DNA from: Actinomycetes bacterium
GTDB taxonomy: Bacteria; Actinomycetota; Coriobacteriia; Coriobacteriales; Eggerthellaceae
Assembly: GCA_023429565.1 (NCBI GenBank)
Contig: JAEZDJ010000032.1
Span: forward strand, 1-29,258
Reading direction: 5' to 3'
DNA: 29,258 nucleotides
Shown here: in pieces, positions 14,885 to 23,224 of the stretch
How positions within the stretch are numbered: position 1 is the first letter of the stretch
Layout: the number at the start of each line of letters is the position of its first letter
Position numbers and translations under genes: made by a program
The notes under the pieces: model-generated
Databases searched by the model: none
What the model was told of the DNA's origin: nothing
The model's input: the letters and a program-made list of their open reading frames with translations, nothing else

Positions 14885-15550
14885 GTGAACCTCTATCTCG
14901 CATCGGCATCACCTGATCTCGAAAAGCCACTTGTCGGGGCGGCGAGCGCTTTCATGCCCAGCGAGAAGCTCGCCCGGCTTCGTCGCTGCCGCCAGGCGCA
15001 GCAGCGCGCCGTCATGGCTCTGGGAGAGGTGCTGCTTGCTTGGGCCCTGCACGACGAATACGGGGTGGTTGCGGACAGGGGCGACCGTCGTGAGGGAGAA
15101 CGGGGAAAGCCCTTTCTGGAGGGACATGGTGGCATCCGCTTTAACCTCAGCCATTCGGGCGCGTACGTTCTGGCCGGCATAGACTGGGCCCCTGTAGGGG
15201 TTGACATCCAGATCCGTGGTTGCGATGACGAGCGGCTTGCCCGCAAGGTCATGCCTGCCTGCGCGTTCGCGGCATGGCTGGAGGCTCCGGACAGGGCTGC
15301 CGCGTTCTGCGACTTTTGGGCACGCAGGGAGTGCGAACTCAAATGGTGGGGCATTGGAATCGGCGGTTTGGGAAGAACCGACCTCTCGTTGCCCGAAGGC
15401 GTGGGAATAGGCATGGTCGAGAGCCCTCCGGGGTATTCGGCCGCCGCCTGCGGAGCCTCCATAAGGGGGCGATCCTCCCTGCTTCCCGTCCATGAGGTCG
15501 CGCCGGATGACCTGCTGGCATGGGCCAATGCCAAGAGGGTGGCCCCATGA
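14885..15550 (+). CDS. Sfp-type 4'-phosphopantetheinyl transferase
   Basis: A 221-residue enzyme that transfers phosphopantetheine from CoA to carrier-protein serines, here the ACP and the two NRPS carrier domains. Motifs: GKPFL with the FNLSHSG segment near 76-94 (P1), VGVDIQ near 103-108 with the metal-binding Asp (P2), and FWARRECELKWWG near 145-157 (P3, the WxxKEA-like helix with its Glu and Lys). The GTG start has no good ribosome-binding site, but the N-terminal strand MNLYLASAS fits the family, so it probably depends on coupling to the upstream gene. The region between P2 and P3 is short and the C-terminus is longer than in B. subtilis Sfp. Confidence 0.9.
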   Translation: MNLYLASASPDLEKPLVGAASAFMPSEKLARLRRCRQAQQRAVMALGEVLLAWALHDEYGVVADRGDRREGERGKPFLEGHGGIRFNLSHSGAYVLAGIDWAPVGVDIQIRGCDDERLARKVMPACAFAAWLEAPDRAAAFCDFWARRECELKWWGIGIGGLGRTDLSLPEGVGIGMVESPPGYSAAACGASIRGRSSLLPVHEVAPDDLLAWANAKRVAP

Positions 15551-15629
15551 GGGCGCTGGGTGCTTGGGCGATGAGGAACTCTTGGGTGAAAGGTGGAAGG
15601 ACGATGGAGAAGCGCGAGGAGGGAATCGC

Positions 15630-18600
15630 ATGGCCGACCAGCATTCGTTGACGCATCCGCAGAGCCGGGTGTGGCATGTCGAGCAGTCGCACCCCGGGAC
15701 CAGCATGTGGAACAACGCAGGCACGCTCAAGATACACGGAGCGCTTGACTTCGACCTCCTCGACCGCGCCGTGCAGATGTTTCTTGAGGCGAACGAGTCC
15801 TTGCGCCTCCGCATCCGGCTGGTGGACGGGGAGCCGGTGCAGTATGTCGCCCCTTACCGGCCAGTGCATATAGACCGACTCGACTTCTGCGACACCGGGG
15901 TCAAGGGACTGTACGAATGGGACGTGCGACAGACCCAGGCGCCCATGCCCCTCGTCGAGAGCCCTTTGTACTACTTTGCATTGGCGAAGACCGGGCCTGA
16001 CGAAGGGTGCCTGTATGCCAAGATGCACCATATCGTTTCCGACGGCGTGTCGTTTGTGGTGTTCGCGAACGAGGTCATGGATGCCTACGACTGTCTGCTC
16101 TGCGGCGAGACGCCCGAACCGCGGCCCTCGACTTCCTACCTTGCCTATGTGGACGAGGAGCGAAGCTATCTGGAGTCGAAGCGATACGCCTACGACGAGG
16201 CTTATTGGCTCGGACGGTTTTCGGATTTTCCTGAGGCCACGTTGCTCAAACCGAGAACGGCAGACTATTTCAGCACGAAAGCCAAGCGAAAGGCCTGCCT
16301 GTTGCCGGCTGACCTTTCGGCGGCCGTGAGGAGCTTCTGCGCCGAGCGCCACCTGTCGGTGTTCACGCTATTGCTGGCGGCGTTCGCCGTGTATCTCAAG
16401 CGCGTGCTGGGAAAGAACGATCTGGTGGTGGGCGCTCCTGTGTCGAATCGCACGTTTGCCGGGTCGAGCGAGCGATTTGGCATGTACGTGAGCACGGTTC
16501 CCGTCCGGGTGACGGTTGACGACGAGGCGACCTTCCTCTCGTTCGCCGAGAACATCTCGGATGAATGGTTTTCGGTGCTCAAGCACCAGCGATATCCCTA
16601 TGACCTGCTGGTGCGAAAGCTTCACGAAATGCGTGGAGACGTCGAGCAACTCTACGACATCTCCCTCTCCTATCAGGTGGGCACGTTCGAGAAGGCAAAG
16701 CGTTCGTTCTCCTACGAGGGCCGCTGGCACTTCAGCGGGCATCAGGCGTCTTCGCTCAATGTCCACTGGAATGATCGGGAGAACGACGGCCGGTTCGTTC
16801 TCGATTACGACTATCTGTCGCCTCTCTTTGCTGCTCGGGAAGTTGATTTCATTCACGAGCATCTTTGCAACCTCGTCGCCGATGCGGTCGAACATCCCGA
16901 GAAGCGCTTGTTCGAGCTTGACATGCTGTCGCGCGATGAGCGTGACAAGGTCCTCGTTGCCTTCAACGACACCGAGGACGGATTCGCACGAACCGATTTG
17001 GTGAGCCTCTGGAGACGCCGCGTCGTCGAGAACCAGGCCGCTGCGGCAGTGTCGTATCAGGGAAGAACGTGGACGGTCGCGGAGGTCGATAGGGCTTCTG
17101 ACGATGTTGCCCGCCTGCTTGTCAGCCAGGGCGTCGAAGCGGGTTCGGTGGTTGCGCTGGCTCTGCCACGTAGCGCCTTGTACTACGTGGCCATGCTGGG
17201 AGTGCTGAAGGCAAAAGCTGCATTCATGCCCCTTGACAAGGCTCTGCCCGAAGAACGCGTGCATTACATGCTTGCCGAGTCGGGTGCGCGCTTTGCTCTT
17301 GCGGGAACAGGCGAGTCGGTGGGCTGGCGGGGAGAGTTCCCTCCGACGGTCGCGGTCTTCAGGCTCGATGTGGATCAGCGGGGTTATCTGGACTGCTGGG
17401 TCGGCGGCATCTCCTCCGACTCCTCCGCCGAAGGCCGGGCATCCCATGAAGGACGTGGGGACGCGCCGGCACTCCTCCTGCATCAGGAGGCCGGCGGGAC
17501 GGGCGGCGGCAACGCCGCATCCCTTCCGCTTGACCAACGGCCACCCAGTCCCCGTCAGGCAGCGTATCTCATCTACACCTCAGGTTCGACGGGGACGCCA
17601 AAGGGCGTGGTGGTCGAGCATGCCCAGATAGCCCATTTCGTAATGTCTCTGCGTCGAACCTGGGAGCGCACGCAGGGCGGCCGGATGCTTTGCGCTGGGC
17701 CTATATCGTTTGACATCAACGTCATGGAGGCGGCCATAGGACTGTTCGCGGAACGAACCCTGGTGGTCGCAGACGATCATCAGGCGGACTATCCTGCCGA
17801 ACTGTGCGAGCTCATCGAGAGGGAGCGCGTCGACCTGATGATGGTGACGCCGGGCCGCATGGAGATGATTCTCTCAACTCAGTCGGGCATGCATGCGTTG
17901 CGGGGCTTTCGTGAGATCGGCCTCGGCGCCGATGTGCTTCCTCCGCAGTTGCTCAGGCGCATTCGGCAGGCAACCTCCTCCCACATCACGAACTTCTACG
18001 GGCCGACGGAAATAACCATCGCGGCTTCATGCTGCGATGTGACCGAAAGCGCGGATGTCAACATCGGGCGCCCGATGAACGGCGTGCACGTCTATATCCT
18101 TGATCCCCACCGGAACCCTGTTCCCATCAGCGTGCCCGGTGAGCTCTATGTTGGAGGTGCCGGAGTCGCGCGCGGCTACGTGGCGCGCGACGGTCTGACG
18201 GCTGAGCGTTTTGTCCCGTCTCCCTTTGTGGCCGGCGAAAGGCTTTATCGCACGGGAGACTTGGGCCGTTGGTACCCCCGGGGAGAAATCCAGTTTCTTG
18301 GGCGTATCGACCAGCAGGTGAAGATCCGCGGCTATCGCGTTGAGCTGGGGGAGATCCAGAACCGTTTGCTGGAGATCGAGGGGGTTCGTTCCGCCGCGGT
18401 CGTCGCTCACGAAGAGCCAGGTGGGCGCAAGTGTCTGTGCGGATATGTAGTGGGGGATCGCGTGCCGCCGGTCGCCGACATCAAGGCGCGGCTTTCCGAC
18501 ACGCTTCCCTTCTATATGGTGCCTGCCTATCTTATGGAGATAGACGAGATTCCCCTCACGGCGAGCGAGAAGCTTGATCGTCGCCGCCTGCCGAAGCCTC

Positions 18601-21600
18601 AAAGGAGCGTGGATTCCGTCCGGGCTCCGGAAACCGCCACCGAGCGTTCTCTCGCGCAGCTGTGGGGGCGTCTGCTGGGGTTGGACGTGGTGGGCCGTGA
18701 TGACCATTTCTTTGAGATCGGCGGGGACTCGCTGTCGATCGTGCGCATGATTGCCGAGGTGTCCGATGTCTTTGACGTGGACATCGACCTTGCGGACGTC
18801 TATCGCGAGCCGTCGCTTGCTGCCTGTGCCCGTCTCGTCGATCGCGCGGAGGCGGGCTATCGGAAGCCGATCAAGCCGGCCGCCTCGCGCAAGTACTATC
18901 CTGCCACGCCCACGCAGCAGCGCATGTTGCTCGCTGCGAACGAAGATCCCTCGTCGACGGCCTATAACGTGCCGGCCTTGTTCGTGTTCGAGGGCAGTCT
19001 CGATGAAGAGCGGCTTCGCTCGTCCTTGCGCAAGCTCATTGACCGCCATGTGGCCCTGCGGACATCGCTGCACGTCCGTTCCGGCGAGGTTCTGCAGCAG
19101 GTGCATCGCAGGGTGGAACTGCCCTTCGAATCCGTCGCTTGTTCCGAAGCCCGCCTTTCGGCGTGTGCGGAAGAGCACGTGCGGCCCTTCGACGTCGGGC
19201 AGGCCCCCTTGGTGCGCCTTGTGTCCCTGCGCACGCCCAAGAGCCACGGCCTTCTGTTCGACTTCCATCATGCCGTGTGCGACCAGGCGGGATTTGAGGC
19301 CGTCCTCGCCGATTTCGCGGCCTTCTATAACGGGGAGGACCTGCCGCCGTTGACGGTGGACTACAAGGATTGTGCGGTGTGGATGCAAGGGCGGATCGCG
19401 TCAGGCGCCCTGGACCGGCAGGCGGCCTTCTGGCGCGACCGCATGGCGGGATGCTCATCGCTGCTCGCCCTTCCCGCCGACCATGCGCGTACGGGCGTGA
19501 GGCGGGGCGCTGTGTGTGAGATGAGGCTTCCGCGCGAACGGCTGGAGACGTTCCACTCATTCGTCCATGCCGAGAAGGCAACGGCCACGGGGGCGCTCAT
19601 GACCGCCTTTGGGTTGGTGCTGTCCCGGATGGCTCGGCAGACCGAACTGGTGGTGGGAATGCCCGCCTCCGGAAGGACCCAACAGGCGATGCAGCACATG
19701 GTGGGCGCCTTCATCAACACGCTTCCCGTTCGGTGCGAGTTTGCGGACGGCCAGACGGTGCGGGAGTGCTTCGAAGAGGTGAGCAGGAGCCTGGGAGAGG
19801 CGGTTGCCCATCAGGACTATCCGTTCGAGCGCATCGTCGCCGATGCGGCTGTCGATCGTCAACGGGGTCGCAATCCGCTGTTTGACGCGATGCTCGTGTT
19901 TGGCAACGACGATGCCGCGCTTCGCCTGGACAGGGCCTCCGCTTCTCCCCGCTTCGTGGCAACCGGCACCTCGAAGCTGGATGTGACCTTGTTTGTCTAT
20001 GAGCGGCAAGCGGGCATGGAGTGTCGGCTCGAATATGACTCAAACCTGTTTTCGGAGAAGCGAGCGCGCCGCCTGCTCGATCGATTCGCCCATGTGGTCG
20101 AGACCTTGTTCGCACATCCCGATGAGTCGATCGATCGGGTGAGCGTTCTGACGCCTGACGAGTTTGACCTGGTAGTGAACAAATTTTCGGACACGGAGCG
20201 CCCGTATTCCACGAAGCCTCTTTCCGCTTGGGTCGAAGAATTGGCCGATGCGCGTCCTGACGACGAAGCCGTCGTTGCGGCCGATGGCCGGCTGACGTTC
20301 TCCGAATTGGACCGAAGGGCCGATGGATTCGCCTGTGCGCTTGCTGAAGCGGGGGTGGGGCCGGGCTCGCTGGTCGCCTTGTCCGTGCATCGGGGCATCG
20401 ACCTATTGCCCGTCCTGTTTGGGATCATCAAGTCAGGAGCCGCCTATCTTCCCATCGATCCGACGTACCCGACGGAGCGCAAGGGATACATGCTTGCCGA
20501 CAGCGGGGCATCCCTCGTGCTGGCAGACGAAGCCTCCCGCACGGAGTGCGAAGGGGCGGTTCCGGGGGACCTCCGGGTTGTGGGCATCGATTCGATCAAG
20601 GCCGCCTTTCGTCGCCTTGATGCGGGACGGCTGCGTGCCGATCGCCAGCGCCTCTGCGCTGAGCCCGCGGGACATGATGCCGCGTATGTCATCTACACCA
20701 GCGGGTCGACGGGAGCGCCGAAGGGCGCACGGCTCATGCGTGAGGGCGTTGCGAACCTGAGGGAGGCGATGGCGGAATGCATCGGCTACGATTCCTCATG
20801 GACGGCCGTTTCGGTGACCACCATGTCGTTCGACATCTTCGTCGCGGACGCGCTTCTGCCGCTCACCTATGGGTGCCGCACCGTTCTTGCCGACGAGGAA
20901 GATCTTCGCCAACCGCACTTGCTCGCCCACCTCATGGAGCGTGAGCGGATTGACTTCATCCAGACCACCCCTTCTCGCATGCAGATCATGATTCGTGACG
21001 AGGCGTTTGCCGCCGCGGCACGTCGACTGGCGGCGGTGGTCCTTGCGGGAGAGAAGCCGACGCTTCCCCTCGTGCAGGCCTGCAAGCGGCTCATGCCGCA
21101 CGCCTCGATCAAGAACGGATACGGGCCGACCGAAGTGACCGTGTACACGTCATTTCAAGATCTGCGCGCATCAGACCATGTGAGCATTGGGCGGCCCATC
21201 GCCAACACGCGTGTCTATCTGCTCGACGACGCGCTGCAACCTGTCCCCTTGGGGACCTATGCCGAGGCGTTCATCGGCGGAGTTGGCGTGTCTCCTGGCT
21301 ATATCGGGCGCGACGACCTGAATGCGTCCCGCTTCCTGCCGGACCCGTTCCGTCCCGGATCGGCCATGTATCGGTCGGGCGACGTCTGCTGCTTCGACGA
21401 GAAGGGCGAGCTCTACATTGCGGGCCGAGCCGACCATCAGGTGAAGGTGCGCGGCCTGCGCATCGAGCCGGGTGAGATCGAGGCGTGTCTCTGCGCGATC
21501 GACGGAATCGAGGAGGCGGTTGTCGTCGCGCGTGGGGAGGATGAGCAGAGGAAGCTCGTCGCCTATTTTGCTGGCGGAGGTTCTTTCGAGGTTTCCCTGC

Positions 21601-23213
21601 TGAGGACAACGTTGGCGGCGCAACTGCCTTCCTATATGGTTCCTGCGCGCTACGTCCATCTTGAGGCGTTGCCCATGACCTCGAATGGCAAAGTCGATCG
21701 AGCCCAGCTGCCCGATCTGGCCTCGATCGACGCTTCGGAGACGAGGGCTTCGTGCGGAGCGGATCGGGCAAAGGCGGTTAGAAAGCGGCTGTCAGCCGAT
21801 GAGCGGCGCTTCTTGAAGACGGTCGAGCGGATTTTGCACGTGGATGGCATCACTCTGGAAGACAATGTGTTCGATCTGGGGGGAGACTCCCTTTCGGTCA
21901 TTGCCATCCAGGCACGCCTCGCCCGCGACGGGTGGGCGCTCCGCACGCAGGATTTCTACAACGCGACAAACCTTGGAGACCTGTTCGTGCTGATCCGCTC
22001 GACCGAGGCGGCGGGAGACGAGGACACACGTCGGGAAGGACCGCGGCAGACCGCTTCCGGGGAAAGGAAGGACGGGCCTCTTGCTGACGTCGAGCTGCGC
22101 GCGTCGCGCAACGCGGCAGCGGCGGCGGAAGGGCTGGTCTCTCCCGCCTCGATCGATCGCGTGGCGATCACGGGTGCGACGGGTTTTCTCGGCGCCCACC
22201 TGGTGGCGGAGCTTGCGCGGGAAGGCGCCCGCGACATAGTCTGCCTCGTGCGGGCCGGAGATGATGTCGAAGCTCAGATGCGGCTCGACGACGCGCTTTC
22301 TGCGTATGGCTTTACAGGGATCGCCGGGGTGCATGCCGTGAGGGCCGATGTGTCCGAGGATCTGGCAGACCTGGCCCGGCGGATCGCTCCCGTCGATGCG
22401 GTGTTCCATTGCGCAGCCATCACGGAGCATGTGGGGAACCGCGCCGATTACGAGCGGGTCAACGTTGAGGGCACCCTTCGCGTGCTCGAATTGGCAAGCA
22501 TGCTGGAGGCTCAGTTTATGCATGCATCGACGATGAGCGTTGCCGGGACGGGGGGAAGCCTGCTTGACGAACAGGGATACGACGTTGGGCAAGACGTCGT
22601 CTTCAACGAGTACGTCCGCAGCAAGCATCTTGCAGAAGGCCTGGTCCTCGATGCGTTTGCGCAGGGCCTTCCGGGTCGGATATTCCGCGTGGGAAACCTG
22701 ACGGGACGTGCCTCCGACGGAGCGTTCCAGCGTGACGTCCACCGCAACGCGTTTGCCATGCGGCTTTCTGCGTTCGCACGGTTGGGCAGCTACCCGGCTG
22801 GATTGGACGATCACTTTGAGATGACTCCCGTCGATGCCTGCGCGCGGGCGATGGTGCTGCTTTCCACCCACGCTTCGCGGAGGATAGCTCATTTGTGTAA
22901 TGATCAGCAGTTCGATTTAGAGGGCTTGGCAGCGCTCATGCAGGCATGTGGCCGACCCGTGGAGCCTTTGAACCCGGATGAGTTTGCCGAACGCGCGCTG
23001 GCCTGTTCGCAGGATGACTTCGGCGGCCTGTTCGGCGTCGTGCGCGATATCGTGGAGGGATCGGGCGTCTTGGGAACGAGGGCGTCCTCCCGGGTCACAT
23101 CCGAGGATCTTCGAATGCTGGGTTTCGTGTGGCCCCAGATTGACGCAAGCTATTTCGATCGCTATTTCTCTCAGATAGAAGCAGCAGCTGGCGTGTCGGG
23201 CCGGAACCGATAG
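15630..23213 (+). CDS. Two-module NRPS with reductase release (C-A-PCP-C-A-PCP-R)
   Basis: A 2527-residue non-ribosomal peptide synthetase. Domains: C1 about 1-440 (HHIVSDG at 133-139); A1 about 460-985 (IYTSGSTGTPKG near 646, NFYGPTE, YRTGDLG, A10 lysine in SEKLDRRR); PCP1 (GGDSLS, Ser near 1034); C2 about 1089-1510 (HHAVCDQ near 1212, last Gly replaced by Gln); A2 about 1525-2020 (IYTSGSTGAPKG near 1687, NGYGPTE, YRSGDV, NGKVDR); PCP2 (GGDSLS, Ser near 2086); and a terminal reductase about 2175-2527 with NAD(P) loop GATGFLG and catalytic YxxxK (YVRSK). An N-terminal C domain with an adjacent ligase and ACP suggests lipo-initiation, so the product is inferred to be an N-acyl dipeptide aldehyde. 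ATG 15630 follows GAGGAGG by 7 nt. There is no thioesterase and no epimerase domain. Confidence 0.94.
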   Translation: MADQHSLTHPQSRVWHVEQSHPGTSMWNNAGTLKIHGALDFDLLDRAVQMFLEANESLRLRIRLVDGEPVQYVAPYRPVHIDRLDFCDTGVKGLYEWDVRQTQAPMPLVESPLYYFALAKTGPDEGCLYAKMHHIVSDGVSFVVFANEVMDAYDCLLCGETPEPRPSTSYLAYVDEERSYLESKRYAYDEAYWLGRFSDFPEATLLKPRTADYFSTKAKRKACLLPADLSAAVRSFCAERHLSVFTLLLAAFAVYLKRVLGKNDLVVGAPVSNRTFAGSSERFGMYVSTVPVRVTVDDEATFLSFAENISDEWFSVLKHQRYPYDLLVRKLHEMRGDVEQLYDISLSYQVGTFEKAKRSFSYEGRWHFSGHQASSLNVHWNDRENDGRFVLDYDYLSPLFAAREVDFIHEHLCNLVADAVEHPEKRLFELDMLSRDERDKVLVAFNDTEDGFARTDLVSLWRRRVVENQAAAAVSYQGRTWTVAEVDRASDDVARLLVSQGVEAGSVVALALPRSALYYVAMLGVLKAKAAFMPLDKALPEERVHYMLAESGARFALAGTGESVGWRGEFPPTVAVFRLDVDQRGYLDCWVGGISSDSSAEGRASHEGRGDAPALLLHQEAGGTGGGNAASLPLDQRPPSPRQAAYLIYTSGSTGTPKGVVVEHAQIAHFVMSLRRTWERTQGGRMLCAGPISFDINVMEAAIGLFAERTLVVADDHQADYPAELCELIERERVDLMMVTPGRMEMILSTQSGMHALRGFREIGLGADVLPPQLLRRIRQATSSHITNFYGPTEITIAASCCDVTESADVNIGRPMNGVHVYILDPHRNPVPISVPGELYVGGAGVARGYVARDGLTAERFVPSPFVAGERLYRTGDLGRWYPRGEIQFLGRIDQQVKIRGYRVELGEIQNRLLEIEGVRSAAVVAHEEPGGRKCLCGYVVGDRVPPVADIKARLSDTLPFYMVPAYLMEIDEIPLTASEKLDRRRLPKPQRSVDSVRAPETATERSLAQLWGRLLGLDVVGRDDHFFEIGGDSLSIVRMIAEVSDVFDVDIDLADVYREPSLAACARLVDRAEAGYRKPIKPAASRKYYPATPTQQRMLLAANEDPSSTAYNVPALFVFEGSLDEERLRSSLRKLIDRHVALRTSLHVRSGEVLQQVHRRVELPFESVACSEARLSACAEEHVRPFDVGQAPLVRLVSLRTPKSHGLLFDFHHAVCDQAGFEAVLADFAAFYNGEDLPPLTVDYKDCAVWMQGRIASGALDRQAAFWRDRMAGCSSLLALPADHARTGVRRGAVCEMRLPRERLETFHSFVHAEKATATGALMTAFGLVLSRMARQTELVVGMPASGRTQQAMQHMVGAFINTLPVRCEFADGQTVRECFEEVSRSLGEAVAHQDYPFERIVADAAVDRQRGRNPLFDAMLVFGNDDAALRLDRASASPRFVATGTSKLDVTLFVYERQAGMECRLEYDSNLFSEKRARRLLDRFAHVVETLFAHPDESIDRVSVLTPDEFDLVVNKFSDTERPYSTKPLSAWVEELADARPDDEAVVAADGRLTFSELDRRADGFACALAEAGVGPGSLVALSVHRGIDLLPVLFGIIKSGAAYLPIDPTYPTERKGYMLADSGASLVLADEASRTECEGAVPGDLRVVGIDSIKAAFRRLDAGRLRADRQRLCAEPAGHDAAYVIYTSGSTGAPKGARLMREGVANLREAMAECIGYDSSWTAVSVTTMSFDIFVADALLPLTYGCRTVLADEEDLRQPHLLAHLMERERIDFIQTTPSRMQIMIRDEAFAAAARRLAAVVLAGEKPTLPLVQACKRLMPHASIKNGYGPTEVTVYTSFQDLRASDHVSIGRPIANTRVYLLDDALQPVPLGTYAEAFIGGVGVSPGYIGRDDLNASRFLPDPFRPGSAMYRSGDVCCFDEKGELYIAGRADHQVKVRGLRIEPGEIEACLCAIDGIEEAVVVARGEDEQRKLVAYFAGGGSFEVSLLRTTLAAQLPSYMVPARYVHLEALPMTSNGKVDRAQLPDLASIDASETRASCGADRAKAVRKRLSADERRFLKTVERILHVDGITLEDNVFDLGGDSLSVIAIQARLARDGWALRTQDFYNATNLGDLFVLIRSTEAAGDEDTRREGPRQTASGERKDGPLADVELRASRNAAAAAEGLVSPASIDRVAITGATGFLGAHLVAELAREGARDIVCLVRAGDDVEAQMRLDDALSAYGFTGIAGVHAVRADVSEDLADLARRIAPVDAVFHCAAITEHVGNRADYERVNVEGTLRVLELASMLEAQFMHASTMSVAGTGGSLLDEQGYDVGQDVVFNEYVRSKHLAEGLVLDAFAQGLPGRIFRVGNLTGRASDGAFQRDVHRNAFAMRLSAFARLGSYPAGLDDHFEMTPVDACARAMVLLSTHASRRIAHLCNDQQFDLEGLAALMQACGRPVEPLNPDEFAERALACSQDDFGGLFGVVRDIVEGSGVLGTRASSRVTSEDLRMLGFVWPQIDASYFDRYFSQIEAAAGVSGRNR
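17464..17496 (+). repeat. Inverted repeat inside the A1-domain insert
   Basis: CGCCGG (17464-17469) and CCTCCTG (17474-17480) pair with CAGGAGG (17484-17490) and CCGGCG (17491-17496), with a 4-nt bulge and a 3-nt loop. It lies within a Gly/Ala/Ser-rich insert just before the A3 loop of A1. Confidence 0.6.
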
Positions 23214-23224
23214 GAGGCGCAACG

